DNA of 64,000 bases from Hirsutella rhossiliensis (GCF_020360975.1 NW_025408672.1:3968001-4032000); one strand, 5' to 3'; numbered from the stretch's first letter, positions 31,140-42,605 are shown. Numbers and translations: made by a program. Notes: generated from the sequence alone by a model not told the origin.

Positions 31140-33949
31140 CTCGGGGGGTTGACTAGCAGGGGTCCGCAAGGCCCCCCCCTCTCCTACGGAGAGGGGGTCA
31201 CAAAACTTGTTTCTTTGACGGTCGTGTTTCCCTCTATCGCAACTTCAATCTACCGCCACGCCGTCAATTGATGCTATCAAGTCTCAAAACTTTCGCAATA
31301 TCGTTAACCATACTTCATTTCCATGATGCCAAATTTTCAGCCTGATCAGAGCTTGCGTGCGGCGAATGCGGCGCGAGAATATCTTGACGGCGACTCGCTA
31401 ACGCGTACAACACGCGCAAATCCCGCGCCTCCGCGCGTCTTGACAATCAACGAGCTCGCAGTGATACACAAGACCAATGAAGGCCTCGTAAAGAAGTATA
31501 TCAGGCTTCTTCGCGCCAATCTGGCTCTTCCAAGCGGGGGAAAGGGAGGCGCCCCTACTGCTCTTACCGATGCTGAAGAGAAGAGTCTACTCTCATACGC
31601 AAGACTCGTCGAAGGCGGCACTTTCGCACTCACGGAGGCATGCCTCATCAATAAGGCCAACTTTATCCGCCATCATCGCCGTCAGGGCTTAACTTCTCAG
31701 GTGTCGAGATCGTGGCTTACTCGCTTTAAACGGCGGCATCCAGAGCTTGCCATCAGGAGGGCTAGGATCCAGGAGATCACTCGCGCCGGCGCCGAGCTTG
31801 AGGTTGACGAGCTTGAGGCTTGGTTCCACGAATATCAGGCCGTTATCAAGGAGCTCAGAATAACGCCAGAAAATCTATGGAATTTCGACGAAACCCCTCT
31901 TCAGCTTGGGTGGATGAAGGGCTCCCTAAAGCTAGTGTCATTACGGATGAAGAGGAGCAGAAGGCCCGTCTTCTTCCAGCCTGGGAATAAGGAGTCGTTA
32001 ACATCAGTGGATGCCATCAGTGCCGCCGGGAAAGCCATTCCTTCTTTCCTTATCCTTAGTGCAAAGTCCTCCTTGAAGAATACACGATGGCTACAATTAG
32101 CGACGACGTTGTCGTTACATATACAACAACAGGATATAACAATAGCCAGCGGGCGTTCCAGTGGCTTCAGCACTTCAACCGCTACTCCTTTGCTAGGAGT
32201 AGCTCCTTTAAAACCATACTATCGAGAACTGGTTCGGCTACCCGGCTACAATCACACGGGAAGGCTGGGATAAGAGCAATGGGAACGGCGTACATTCTAC
32301 ACTCAGAAGACGAAGACGGTCTTCCGGCTGCTCGTTATGGATGGATTTGCTGCACACGAGGACCCTGAATTTATCTGGTATTGCGAGATGTTCGAGATCG
32401 TACCGTTCAAGCTACCATCGCATACAAGCCACCTCCTACAACCTCTTGACGTTGGCGTCTATCAACATCTCAAACGTGCACAACAAGGAACCTTAAAGAA
32501 GTTCGTTATCGGTGGCGGCACACGCATCTCGAGATTCGACTTTCTCTGCCAATGGAATGAGCTATTCAGCGCCGCGTTTAAGGCTTGTTATATCTTTGTG
32601 GGCTTTGAACAGTCCGGCTATGGCCTCCTGATCCTGAAGTGGTGCTAGGTCCATTACGAGCTGCCTCTAAAGACCGACAGGAGCCTATTTTCCCACAGCT
32701 TTTAGCGAGGAATTTGGTGACACCACGTAAGGTAAAGAGTGATCTTGAAGCCAGTCGGAAAAAACTCGGTATCCTAAGCAGCCCGACGAGAGAGATCGTT
32801 AATAACGCGTCAGCCTGTCTTGATCTTGCGATTTTAACACAATCGGCTCATACACAGTTTATACAGCATCAGCAAGACCGTATCCAGCGAGAGAGGCGCA
32901 GAACCAAGACCCTACGCCGAATCCGAGGCGTTGACGATGGCGCCTTTACGATACAGCAACTACGAGAAAGCGGCCGCCCGGCAGCAAGAAGACCAAGAGG
33001 CTAGTGCCAAGCGTGCTCTTAAGGATAGCGAGACTCAATTTCGACATCTCCGTGCTATGGATGCCGCACAAACAGCGTCACAGCCTCGTCTACGCGGTGG
33101 AGCCGCCGTGGCGGCGAAAGCAGTAGAAGAGGCCAAGTACAGGACATACATTCAACAACTCGTGACCCCGGAAGAAGCTGTCGCTCGCGAGGCTCTTCAA
33201 GAGCGCTGGACTACGGCTACGGAGGGCTACCGGTATTTCCTATGGGCAACACACCCTAAAGGCGATCTCACAGCTCTTCCTGATATCGTGGCCTGGTCAC
33301 AAGCTCAGGAGGAGGCGCGGGCACAAGCTGCTGCCAACGTGGCCGACGAAGACTCTGATATCGATCATGACTATATATCTATGCTGCTTTCTTCAGAGCC
33401 GGATCTCGCGCCTAATAGCGACGATGATGAGGATGACATTCAGATCATAACAACACAGCGCCAACGCCCGCGTATTGCGAGACCACCACTATCGCAGCTT
33501 CCACTCGAGCAGCTTCCGCCACGGCAGCCGGTGCAATTGAACGAAGAAGACGAGGCGGCGATCCAGGCCGAGCTCAAGGAGGAACGCGTTATCGTGGGTG
33601 TATACAGCGACGAGGATGATGAAGAAGAGGATGAGCCGGAGGTTGTTATATATGGTAGACGAATTGCTGTACCAAAGACGCGCGTGCGTCAGGCCTAGAG
33701 CATTAGATTTGTAATTTACTAGTAACACCAACGACTGAACCAATTCTCACGAGACTTGACACCTAAATTCTATAGTACCTAATAGACACTGTATCTTTGT
33801 TTCAATCCCTAAGAAGCCCAATTGACGGCGTGGCGGTAGATTGAAGTTGCGATAGAGGGAAACACGACCGTCAAAGAAACAAGTTTTGTGACCCCCTCTC
33901 CGTAGGAGAGGGGGGGGCCTTGCGGACCCCTGCTAGTCAACCCCCCGAG
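31140..33949 (+). mobile_element. Pogo-like transposon 2 with 131-bp terminal inverted repeats
   Basis: Ends CTCGGGGGGTTGACTAGCAG and its complement at 33949 are flanked by TA (31138-31139 and 33950-33951). The inverted repeats (31140-31270 and 33819-33949) match along 131 bp as read, to ccgtcaattg, which is long for this group. Inside is a DDE_1-type transposase on the plus strand. The element is 2810 bp. It inserted next to or into the 5' region of LINE B. Confidence 0.9.
31323..33698 (+). pseudogene. Pogo-like 2 DDE_1 transposase, several frameshifts
   Basis: The N-terminus (MMPNFQPDQSLRAANAAREY) leads into an HTH region (LTINELAVIHKTNEGLVKKY), a CENP-B-like DNA-binding part (SRSWLTRFKRRHPELAIRRA) and the catalytic start LWNFDETPLQLGWM. 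Frame changes near 32090, 32340 and 32640 separate RLLVMDGFAAHEDPEF and LPSHTSHLLQPLDVGVYQHL, the rest of the DDE core. The C-terminal acidic tail (ADEDSDIDHDYISMLLSSEP, EEDEPEVVIYG) is in the frame 32931-33698. Near-perfect TIRs around a broken gene suggest late mobilisation in trans. Confidence 0.8.
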
Positions 33950-33951
33950 TA

Positions 33952-34997
33952 TGGGTCAGCATCGTAGGACAGCCCGGACTTGAGCTGCGGGATGCCTGTT
34001 TAGTGATTCATGCGAAAAGTTACCCACTGTAAATTGTGCTCGACTCGTTCGTTCGATGAATAGGGGACGCCAGAATTGTATCTTTTTGAGTGCGGAGGGG
34101 GAGCAAGAGGGTTACGAACAGGGATCTCGGCCAATAAGACCACTGGACGATTAGAGGTACATTGTTTTACTAGCAAATTTGGCTATGGTAGAAGTCCCGG
34201 CAAGCCTGCTGGGTACATACAGCTACATACATTGCACTGGTCGCATCTCATGCGAGTCTTTTGTGCCCAGCTTCTTGCGTGTATTACTACTGGCTGCGCC
34301 CAACGGCTTGCGCTGACTTATGCGTATCTCACATGTAGCTACGTATTGTGGTGCCCGTGACCACCTTGCTCCCCCTCACTCAAAGGGATGCACTGCCCCG
34401 AACTAGTGCGTTTGACTCGACCGCCTGGGCTGTACGGCTGGGGTCATAATTGGCGTCCGATAGTCTCGCGAAGAGAGCATGAACATAATGCATAAAACAG
34501 TTCTCGCAAAGGAGAGATCAAAATAGGGCATAAAAGTGGACAAATGGACTTTTCGCAGGTAGGTTCACATATGATCAGAAGGTCTGTGTAGTGCATGTGT
34601 TGATTGCTCTGCCCCCCGGTTCCCTTTTCCTGTCCAAACAGCCCCTTTTGTATCCCTCCAACTTTCTCCCAAGTTGATATCCCGTTTTCAGGTATAGTAT
34701 ACATTCTATCAGGAAGAGGGCACTTCTTGCCACTTACTGAAGGCCGCGTAAGTCATCTACGTCAGCAACATCAGCTCCATCTCCCCGATCAAATAGCTCT
34801 TCTAGCTATTAGATCGATAGTTCAGTCTCTCGAGGTCCCCGAGCCAGTAAGAGATATACCGGACTTCTTAGAAGGTCCCCGTTCGAATAGGAGATCCTCC
34901 GGACCCCTCAGTGGTCTAGGAAGAAGAAATAACAGTCTGCAGACTTCCCTTCTTACCTGGTTTCAAGCTGTATTACCTAGAGAGACCTAGAGACCTC
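33952..34997. other. Unassigned 1 kb between pogo-like 2 and the MULE end
   Basis: No gene was recognised. A plus-strand frame at 34604-34990 encodes about 128 residues including HLRQQHQLHLPDQIALLAIR and PEPVRDIPDFLEGPRS, which could be a fragment of an old coding region. It has no family I recognise, no clear start context and no splice sites I trust. The rest has no long frames or repeats matching elsewhere in the window. Confidence 0.3.
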
Positions 34998-35213
34998 AAA
35001 ACGCGGTGCGAATAGCTTCAGTTTTGATGGTATTGCTGATAGTTACGGTTACAGGATGTTGTTACGCAAGCATCACGAACTGGCCAGCTGGCCGGCCGGG
35101 AATGGGCGCACCAAAATTAGCGGCATCGGCACTGCGCCTGACCCAGCCACAGTTGATCCACTTTTTGGTGTACAGTTAATAAAAGGAGGTGTATAGATAA
35201 TTGGGCCCTATTT
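34998..35213 (+). repeat. Isolated right arm of MULE family 1
   Basis: This matches 14346-14568 nearly base for base: acgcggtgcgaatagcttca, tgatggtattgctgatagtt, gcgcaccaaaattagcggc and the terminal gataattgggccctattt. No left arm was found within about 1 kb. It is a one-ended MULE remnant, which confirms the outer edge of that family: after ccctattt the two copies differ. Confidence 0.8.
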
Positions 35214-35640
35214 TTTCCAGGCTATTTCTCAACAACTGACTGTCTGTTGGTCAAGGTGTCGACACTTAGTTGGGCTGCTGTGGCCCCACACATTGACCAA
35301 CGGGTAGTGCCGAGAATGAACCCTGGGGCACGATAGGTGCGCGCAATGGCTGCTTTCGCCCTATGAACTCCCCATATAGAGCACCACCGGTCACACCTGC
35401 GGAGCTACGCCGTGTTGGGCGCCTGGGGTCAACGCAGTGGCATCCTGCAAACATTTGCAACCTGGGGTATGCGACGGTCCGCAATTGCCTTCCCTATCAC
35501 AACCTGCATAATTCCACCTGCAGATAGGCATCAGCCGCCCGTTCCCCATGCGGTCGTAAAGAAATGACCCCTTAGTACTGCCACTTACAGCCGCAGGACG
35601 CTACCGTAACACGCCCTCGCAAAGGTGCATCGCTGTAGAG
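35214..35640. other. Unassigned sequence
   Basis: No open frame with recognisable content and no match elsewhere in the window. It has a GC-balanced composition without the RIP signature. Confidence 0.3.
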
Positions 35641-37290
35641 TAGCAAATGTATGGGCCCGAAATGCACCCATTGCCTCCCGATCACTATCAACAGCTAAAG
35701 AGGGCCTTTGAGGACAGGATATGTCGTTTGAAGTTATCATTGCCTTATTATTTGCGTTATTATATAGTGTGTTTGGTACCTGCAATGCTATGGCCCGCTC
35801 TGGTGTGAACGGAAGAGTGACAATTTTGCAGCGTGAACATCCTGACTCCTCTCGCGACCCTCAGAAGCCACCCGTCGCTCATTCTGCATTTTCTGTGGCT
35901 TTTCCACTTTCAAAATCTTCAGCTCTTGTTAATAATGCCAATTTATCTCCTTATTTTGCTTCACGGCCTCCGTCATCCGTCGTTTTCTCCCAATTTCCGC
36001 CTCTCATTGCTTCCTCTTCTCTAGAGCGAGAGCTTTTGCTCCGCTGCCTTCTGCTGTCGCTGAAGCTTTCAGGCCTCCTTCTTCAGAGCCTCCTCTTTCT
36101 TTTGAGTCCTTTCACTGTCATTTTTGGCGAGCTTGAGCCACAATTTTAGAGCTAAACACCTCGTCTGCACTAGAATCTGTACAGCAGAAGAGATCATCTT
36201 TGAAGCCTTACCGGGCTGCCTGCGCTGGTTCTTGTGACTACTTGTTCTCTGCATACTTTAACTCTCATATCAAGCACTTAAAACTCATATTGAGGGCTCC
36301 TGAGGGTGCTGCTCAGCCTTCGGCTGTTGCGGCCAGCATCAACAGAGGACTTCTCGACTACTTCCTGAAATGCGTTCCAAAACACAGTCTAGATCTTCGA
36401 TTTCAGCAATCCAATGAACCTTTTGATTTGTCTGTGTACTGGATAAGATCATGCGTATACGCTGTTGAGAGAGGCTGAATAACGATACATCAAGGGTTGC
36501 AGCCGATGAATGGATTGAGGGGAAACACCACAACGATCACTCGGTGCCGGTCACACCACTCCATAAATTCGATACTAAAATGGTTAAGTGGCCATCGGGA
36601 ACCAAAGGCGATAAGCACAACCGTTTCGAGCTTTCACCCTGGTAAACCGGTCGAACGTACCGGTGAGCTGCTCATTTCAATATTGTGATTCGTCCACCTC
36701 GTTTTTGACGTGTTAAAAATATTTATTGACGACTTGATTCACGTTTCACGAACCAAAAGTCCAGAGTTTGTGCTGGCTTGTCTTGGTGGATGAGAAATGG
36801 GGCAGCGATGCCATCTCTTGACTGACGCACATCTTGAACGTAAGGGAGGATGGGTTGCCATTTTTTAATACGCCGAGCAATTTTGCCTTGTTTTCTTATA
36901 ATAAGAGGAATACCCTGTTCGTTCAAATGCTCATAAGGAATAGAAAGCCCATTTCATCCATGTTATACGTGTTTTAGGGTAGGGTGTCGAATTTCTCAAT
37001 TTTCGTGCACGTCTTTCCTTGTCAGGTGTGAAAGCGGAGCCTCGCGCACTGAATTTCAAGCTAAAAATAAACCTTACATTCAGATGCATAGATAGGTTCT
37101 TTTCAGAAGATGCTTGTACCGTCGAATCACGTTCAATCTGGCTCATTACGGGTGCGTAGAATGAAGTTATCCAGCTCGCCCTTCCAACCCCATTTTTGCA
37201 GTATCCTGAGCCAAGTTCTGCACTATGGATAGAATGGGAGAATCCCACATGATTAAAGCCTACGATGAAAGCCAATAATGTTCTGTTTTT
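35641..37290 (-). pseudogene. Degenerate pogo/DDE_1 transposon relic, copy 1
   Basis: The minus strand keeps recognisable pieces in shifting frames. YNMDEMGFL (the first catalytic Asp context) is at about 36935-36960. A WCDRHRVIVVVFPLNPF-like stretch follows near 36530. SLFSLSQQRIRMILSSTQ is at about 36450-36490, and the basic Lys/Glu-rich tail (KNDSERTQKKEEALKKEA) is at 36069-36254. In-frame stops are many. The left 700-800 bp is shared with 62385-63102, so it was a repeated element. Terminal repeats were not identified. Confidence 0.65.
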
Positions 37291-37427
37291 GCTGTATTGG
37301 CTGAAATGACTTACACATCTGTCGGCATCCTATTTTGGCCGTTGCTTGGTTTGATGTCAGCACCGCAGCGCATTGCCCCTAGATAAAAGTTCTAAATATA
37401 TGCCAGACTTTCACTGCTTCTGATGAT

Positions 37428-38105
37428 TCAGGAAATCAAAGGATACGTCAATTGGCACCGTTGTTGTTGAGCTATTGTCGATTGATGTTGAGCGTGCGAA
37501 GTCGCCGCAATCCGGCAGATCACCAGATCCGGCAGATCATCGGAAAATCCCTTAGTCGGGACATCGACAGCATTCAATAAGCTGAGTTGGTTGTCCATGG
37601 CCCAGAACGCGATGTCTTCGCCGCGGTGCTCTTGCCGGCCGGCCTGCCAGCTGGGATGCTTGGCGTTGAAGTCGCCAGATACAAGACATTTATCCGTCGC
37701 GTTCCAACGAAGCAGGATTTCCAGAGCTACGTGGTAGTCCGGCTGCCGATAGAAGTTAACTACGCCGTTCACGGTGAGCCAAAGGATGTCACGAGTCGCC
37801 GTAGGTCTCCTTTGATCGGCGACGAGGCCAGCGGAGCGCCGGACGTATGTCATGACTCTCGGGCGGGTATCGCGGCTGTCCCAGTCGGTCACGGGTGAGA
37901 AAGTGTCATAGGCCGGGTGCGTCTTGGTAAGGCATCGGCCATCTTTCAGTCCAGTCCATGGCTCCTGCAGCAGGACGATGTCGAATCGCTCTGAATCAGC
38001 CAGCGCGAGCGCAGTGTCGTGCGCCGCAGGAATCTTACCTACGTTGGCTTGGAAGATTCGCAGGGTCTTCCTTCCACTTCTGTTGTTTGGGGGACAGCGA
38101 TACAT
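37428..38105 (-). pseudogene. LINE E ORF2, endonuclease domain fragment
   Basis: The ATG at 38105 shares its A with the ORF1 stop (TAATG). The frame encodes an endonuclease/exonuclease/phosphatase domain: LRIFQANVGKIPAAHDTALA, FDIVLLQEPWTG (catalytic Glu), and CLVSGDFNAKHPSWQAG (Asp and Asn). It ends soon after DDLPDLVICR, with unrelated residues after about codon 205. A normal ORF2 has over 1000 codons. What follows at 37290-37430 shows no LINE sequence. Confidence 0.78.
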
Positions 38106-39739
38106 TATGGAAGCGTCACAGGGCTAGTGCGTCGTTTCTTAGACCGGACGACAGGGGTGAACTGGTTGTCATCGCTAGCGTGCGGCGGCGTCGTGGCCAC
38201 GACGATGCAAGGGGGTGAGGGAGCGGCTCGCTCTTCAGTGGCGCTTCTGCCGGAGCTTCCGTCCTCTCCGGCTGCCTGCGGCTCCGAAGAGCGTGATTGA
38301 CTTGAATCAGGGCTCTGACGAGACTGCTCGGGCACGTTGTGATTTGGTGTCTGTCTCTTCTGCTGCGCGAAGAGCTGGGCTCCCGCCTGCCTTACCAGTC
38401 TCCTCTCCTCTCTCGTCAGACGCCGTACCATGCCATGAACGCGCTTAGGGCGGGCAGGGCATTTGGGGTCATCAGCGCAATGTGGTCCGAGGCAGTTTGC
38501 ACACTGCTCGAGGGCCGCGCACTCTTGGTTGCGATGGTCGGTCTTGCCGCAGTGTCGGCAGCGCGCAGTCCGGTCGCAGCTATGGCGAGCGTGGAAATCC
38601 CAGCATTTATCGCATTGGCTAGGAATGCTGGGTTTGTCGATGTAACGGGCGAGACGGCTGGCGCCGAAAAGTCTCCAAGGTCTTTGTGCGGGTTCCAGGA
38701 ATGACACAATCAGGGTCTGGGTGGGCATGTCACCCGAGTCGTGTCGCGATGGACGTATGCTGATGGGCTTCAGTCCGGTTTGACAGGTAATCTCTTCTCT
38801 GACAGCCTCCTCGTAGTTGATCTCGACACCTCGTAGGTCTGTGAGTCTACGAGGACAATCGGCTACTACGTACGAATGCCATTTCTGGCTTATCTCTACG
38901 GCCGCGGCTTCCAGGTCTTCCGCCCACTCCGCCTGCCGTTGCAAAAGTAAGTCACGCGTGGCCACATCCGATGTCTGAACAGCCCAGCCCGTGTTTACTG
39001 GGAAGGCTGCCGGGATGCGGCGCAAGTCAATACCGATTCTAGCGGCGATGTGGGTCCGGATTGCGTATCTTTCATGGTTTCGGGCCGGGGCGTCGGCTGC
39101 GAGTCGGACGAAGACGCGGAGGTCTTCCTTCGGCGGGGCTACGGGCGGTCGTGCTGGCAGGCGAATGGTGCTTTGTTGTTTTCGCTGCGGTGGGGCGGGA
39201 GCTGTAGAGGCCAGCTGTCCTTGGGGCTTTCTGCCGGATGCGACAACGTTGCTGTACGTAGGTTTCTGTGCTTCATCGAATTCGGCGAGCAATTGAGTCC
39301 AAAAATTGAGAAATTTAGTGGCGACTTGCTTCGCGATGCTGTTCTCGGCGTCGGACGTGAACTGCTTCGCTGCTTGTTCAAATGATTCGCTGAAAACCCG
39401 TAACACTGCCAGCTTGGCGTTATGGGCTGCCGTCTGGTCGCGAGCAATTTTCGTGGCCGCTTCGAGGATCGAGACTGGTGCATGTTCAGCGGTCTTGTAC
39501 GGTTCGAAGAGATTCAAGGCTTCGTCCAGCTGCGCTCCTTCCGTGACGGCAGCGTCAAGCGTTTCGGTGGAAGAGATTGACTGGGCCAGCTGCTGGGCCG
39601 CGGAGAACGAGTCGTTTCGACGAGCTTCCGTCGGGTAACCAGGTCGGAGTTGCAATCGATGAGCCGCTGAAACTGGCGGCGATCGTATGCCTTGTTTCAA
39701 GGCATCGGAGTCGGCATGCGAACCTGAGGCTGGTGCCAC
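38105..39739 (-). CDS. LINE E ORF1, Gag-like zinc-knuckle protein
   Basis: This is a 544-codon uninterrupted frame starting MAPASGSHADSDALKQGIRS. The N-terminal half is helical (AQSISSTETLDAAVTEGAQL, FESFEQAAK-like). The centre includes KEDLRVFVRLAADAPARNHE and GWAVQTSDVATRDLLLQRQA, resembling the RNA-binding region of fungal LINE Gag proteins. Then come clustered knuckles: CDKCWDFHARHSC, CRHCGKTDHRNQEC and CANCLGPHCADDPKC. The tail is Ser/Pro-rich. It probably binds the element RNA. It is open despite the element being dead, so either the loss of ORF2 is recent or the frame survived by chance. Confidence 0.8.
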   Translation of the reverse strand: MAPASGSHADSDALKQGIRSPPVSAAHRLQLRPGYPTEARRNDSFSAAQQLAQSISSTETLDAAVTEGAQLDEALNLFEPYKTAEHAPVSILEAATKIARDQTAAHNAKLAVLRVFSESFEQAAKQFTSDAENSIAKQVATKFLNFWTQLLAEFDEAQKPTYSNVVASGRKPQGQLASTAPAPPQRKQQSTIRLPARPPVAPPKEDLRVFVRLAADAPARNHERYAIRTHIAARIGIDLRRIPAAFPVNTGWAVQTSDVATRDLLLQRQAEWAEDLEAAAVEISQKWHSYVVADCPRRLTDLRGVEINYEEAVREEITCQTGLKPISIRPSRHDSGDMPTQTLIVSFLEPAQRPWRLFGASRLARYIDKPSIPSQCDKCWDFHARHSCDRTARCRHCGKTDHRNQECAALEQCANCLGPHCADDPKCPARPKRVHGMVRRLTREERRLVRQAGAQLFAQQKRQTPNHNVPEQSRQSPDSSQSRSSEPQAAGEDGSSGRSATEERAAPSPPCIVVATTPPHASDDNQFTPVVRSKKRRTSPVTLP

Positions 39740-39993
39740 CGTGCCATGGCCGCTGCCGGCGCTTGCGCGCGGCTCAATTGGAGTTTTGTCAAGAGCAGTT
39801 GTTAGGGGAAACTATGTGTGAATAGGCTACTTCCTTAACACTAGCGTGCCAAGAAAGTAAAAATACAAGGAAGGGGTGACGCGACTGCCATATTCTAGGC
39901 CCTAGCAATCGAACCGCGGCTTGCCGGATGGTGTCATTTTGGAACTTCCATTGCAGAAACCCAGGTCTTTGCCCTCATCATTTGACAATCATA

Positions 39994-40770
39994 ATGGCGC
40001 GCATCTCCAACTTATCTTATGATTCGGACGCTTCCTTTTCGCCGGAAGATGACTTTGACTCTGATGCTTCCTGCGATCAGAAGTATGAGATTACTGACGC
40101 AAATCAATCGGACACTGGAAGCATGGGCCTCGAAGATGAGGATGAGTGCATCACATCCGACATACAGGACCAAGCTCAGCTCTTCGGCGGCAATGTGCAT
40201 TCAGCTGAATATTACAAAAAGGCCGTCGAGGAGTTCAATGAATGCGACTGGGATACGCAGGATTATTGCAGCGGCAGTCTGCTGCTCCTCGACGTGTGTG
40301 AGGGGCATTGGCGCCAGTAAGAAACCCGTCGTGCTTCTACCTCTCTCGCAGCCACTGATCCGAATCCATGATTCCAGGTTCTGCGAAATGCTCGAGCTCG
40401 ACGTTCAGGATTGCTATCGATCTATCTCCGAATCTGGTTCTCTGCGTCTTCTGTACAACTTCTTCGATTGGTCCTTAAATCAGAAGATCGGGAAGAATGG
40501 CCGGAAAACGCGAGGTATCCAAAAAAGCAGCTCTCTTGGTACATACTGGAAAGTATTTCGGTTGGTCTTCGAACGGGCGACAGGTAATAAGCTCGATGCG
40601 AAAATAAATCGGCGCATGCACAAGGTATGGTCCGACTCTATCTGAACTCTGCAGAGGCTGATCATGCAGGTTCTTCGACACCTCTCCAAGAAGCACGCGC
40701 TCAGCGACCAGAAGCGAGCAAATAGGGTCATGACAATAGAAGATCTCAAGGAGCAGATTGAAACGACCAG
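39994..40770 (+). pseudogene. DUF3435 (tyrosine-recombinase family) protein, N-terminal fragment
   Basis: The ATG at 39994 opens MARISNLSYDSDASFSPEDD, then an acidic stretch and SAEYYKKAVEEFNECDWDTQ, LLLLDVCEGHWRQ. After a frameshift near 40312 comes LLYNFFDWSLNQKIGKNGRK and SSSLGTYWKVFRLVFERATG. After another near 40645 comes LSKKHALSDQKRANRVMTIE, DLKEQIETT. This matches the opening of fungal DUF3435 (often labelled FluG-domain) proteins, the family that includes Starship captain recombinases. The catalytic C-terminal part with the R...HxxR...Y residues is absent: a Tc1-type sequence starts abruptly at 40771. Identification is from memory of the family. Confidence 0.55.
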
Positions 40771-41234
40771 ATGTTCTGGGGCGGGTTCTCCTTTAATCGG
40801 CGGACTTCTCTTATACCAATGCTCGGAGACCCGGACTTGGTGTACTTGAGTGTCTTCAAGAAAATCTCCCAACTATTGCCGAGCCGGGATATACTTTCGC
40901 TCAAGATAACGCCTCTACACATATGGCCGCTATAGTGCAAGCGTGGCTCGGTTGCTGGATCGAAGAAAACGGGGTCGAATTGGTCCACTGGCCCGCTTAC
41001 TCTCCTGATCTTAATCCAATCGAGAACGTCTGGAAGATGTTAAAAGAACGGATCCACGAGATCCATGCCGAGCTCGCAGACCTCCCTAAGAACTATGCCG
41101 CGAAGCAGAGGCTCTGCGAGGCAGCGGTTGAGGCGTGGGAAGATTTGGATGATACCCTTAACCACTTAGTAGAATCGATGCCCCGGCGCCTCCAGGCCGT
41201 TGTTGACGCTCGTGGCTGGTATACAAAGTACTAA
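40771..41234 (+). pseudogene. Tc1/mariner DDE_3 transposase, C-terminal fragment
   Basis: Coding starts without its N-terminus at MFWGGFSFNRRTSLIP, passes a small deletion and frame change near 40830, and continues LECLQENLPTIAEPGYTFAQ, DNASTHMAAIVQAWLGCW and HWPAYSPDLNPIENVWKML. These are the second and third catalytic acid regions of the DDE_3 superfamily. It ends at a stop at 41234. The helix-turn-helix half and first catalytic Asp are missing. AT-rich sequence after the stop may hold an old terminal repeat, but no left partner exists. Confidence 0.78.
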
Positions 41235-42600
41235 GTACTACTGTAATAATCTCCTTCCTTTCCTGTATACTATATATTTTACGGCTTTAATTTTAATCTT
41301 AATTTGGCTTCGCAATTAAATCTTAAAAATAATACCTAAAGGTAGTGATAGTACGGAGTAACTTAGCGTTGTGGGGGATGGGGCGGAATATTTGTCACCC
41401 GATTGTAGGTGTTCCGGAACCTTTCAATAACTTAGTTTGGGTGCCTGAATAGTGAGAAAAAAACGTATCCAGCACCTGTCGAGATAGTGCTTGCCTGGCT
41501 GGAGATGAAAGAGGTCGGTCGCCTTGGGTGCGCTCGAGAGGTAGTCGCTGTTGGAGACGTGTCGTCCGACTGGTGCTTCTGTGCTTCCGGATGCCCGGGG
41601 GTCGCTTTCCTGTTTATTGTCAGGGTCCAGGGAGGACGTCGCTCGGCGCTTCACGAAAACAAGTACCTTAACTTTTCGGCGCCGACGATATGCACCCCTT
41701 TGGGCAGCCAACTGTGCTCGAGTGCGGGCCATAGCGACGAGAATCTTGGTGAGCGACGAACTGAAATTGAGTACGGAGTACGAGCGGGCTTGTCTACGTG
41801 GTACTCCACGTAAATTGGAGCTCAAACGTTGCCATACCGTTTTCTCGGGCACACTTAAGCACCGCATCTGGAAGAGGCCATTTCTCGTAGCTTGCTGTAC
41901 TGGCTGCCTCAGTATTTGTAGCCGAGATGATGTCGCTGCTTCTATTTTGCTTGGCAACAGGGCATGGTCGGGATTCGGGGGCTGCCGCTGACTCTTAACC
42001 TGACCGCGCCGCCTACTTGCCGGAGTCGCAGTTTTACACCGCTTGCGTGCCGGCACCATCTCCATCATCGCTGTAATCCATCTGACCTTCCACGTAGTTC
42101 CGCCTCGCTTTGGTACGACTACGCCTGCTGCCAGCGATCTGGGGCATGTCCAATCGCCTCCGCCTAGTCTTGTTGCTATCCTGACAACGGGATGCTACAG
42201 GGGCTTCACTGACGTATTGAGGCTCCCCACGCGTACTAGCCCGAACAGAGGAATAGAAAACGCCCAGGATCGTTTAGTAACGAGCTATGCCGTCCGCAGC
42301 TTTCACTTAGGCCTCGATAGCTTCGGCAGGAATTGCCGGGTTCCTCCGCGGCCTCTTGAACTGAAGCTGATTCGTCGATCTCTTCATAGACCAGTCCATC
42401 ACCGTCCTGTGGTGAGGTGGCAGCACTAGGCTGGCCTTCCTCAACTTCAAGACTTCGAGCAGACCCCGCATCGATTTGGGGGAGTCGTGCTGGCATTAAC
42501 CTCGGGTTCAGGCGAAACAGTGTCGGCGGCAGATACAAGACGAGGTTGGCACGAGGGACTCGCGTCTCAATTCCGCCCGGCATTGTCATCTTCGAGCATG
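41235..42600. other. Degenerate sequence with traces of a coding gene on the minus strand
   Basis: A 214-codon minus-strand frame (41424-42068) exists. A neighbouring frame near 41820-41950 reads EKWPLPDAVLKCARENGM and then ATFELQFTW, which resembles the start of fungal DNA-binding (Myb/SANT or C2H2-like) proteins. A second minus-strand frame at 42236-42658 is Ser/Glu-rich. No complete gene can be built. The call of an old regulatory gene is a guess from these few residues. Confidence 0.25.
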
Positions 42601-42605
42601 GGTGT

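Larger units (their letters stand above)
37428..39785 (-). mobile_element. LINE E, different family, 3' part missing
   Basis: The minus strand has a complete ORF1 (38105-39739) and the beginning of ORF2 (endonuclease domain only, to 37428). RT, RNase H and the 3' tail are absent. LINE copies usually lose their 5' end, so loss of the 3' end points to a later deletion or rearrangement. ORF1 and ORF2 meet at TAATG. ORF1 shares no clear sequence with LINEs A, B and D beyond zinc knuckles. Confidence 0.8.

Noticed and set aside
32931..33698. Separate host gene for the acidic protein at 32931-33698
   Set aside because: It lies inside the TIRs of pogo-like 2 and continues the transposase C-terminus after a frameshift.
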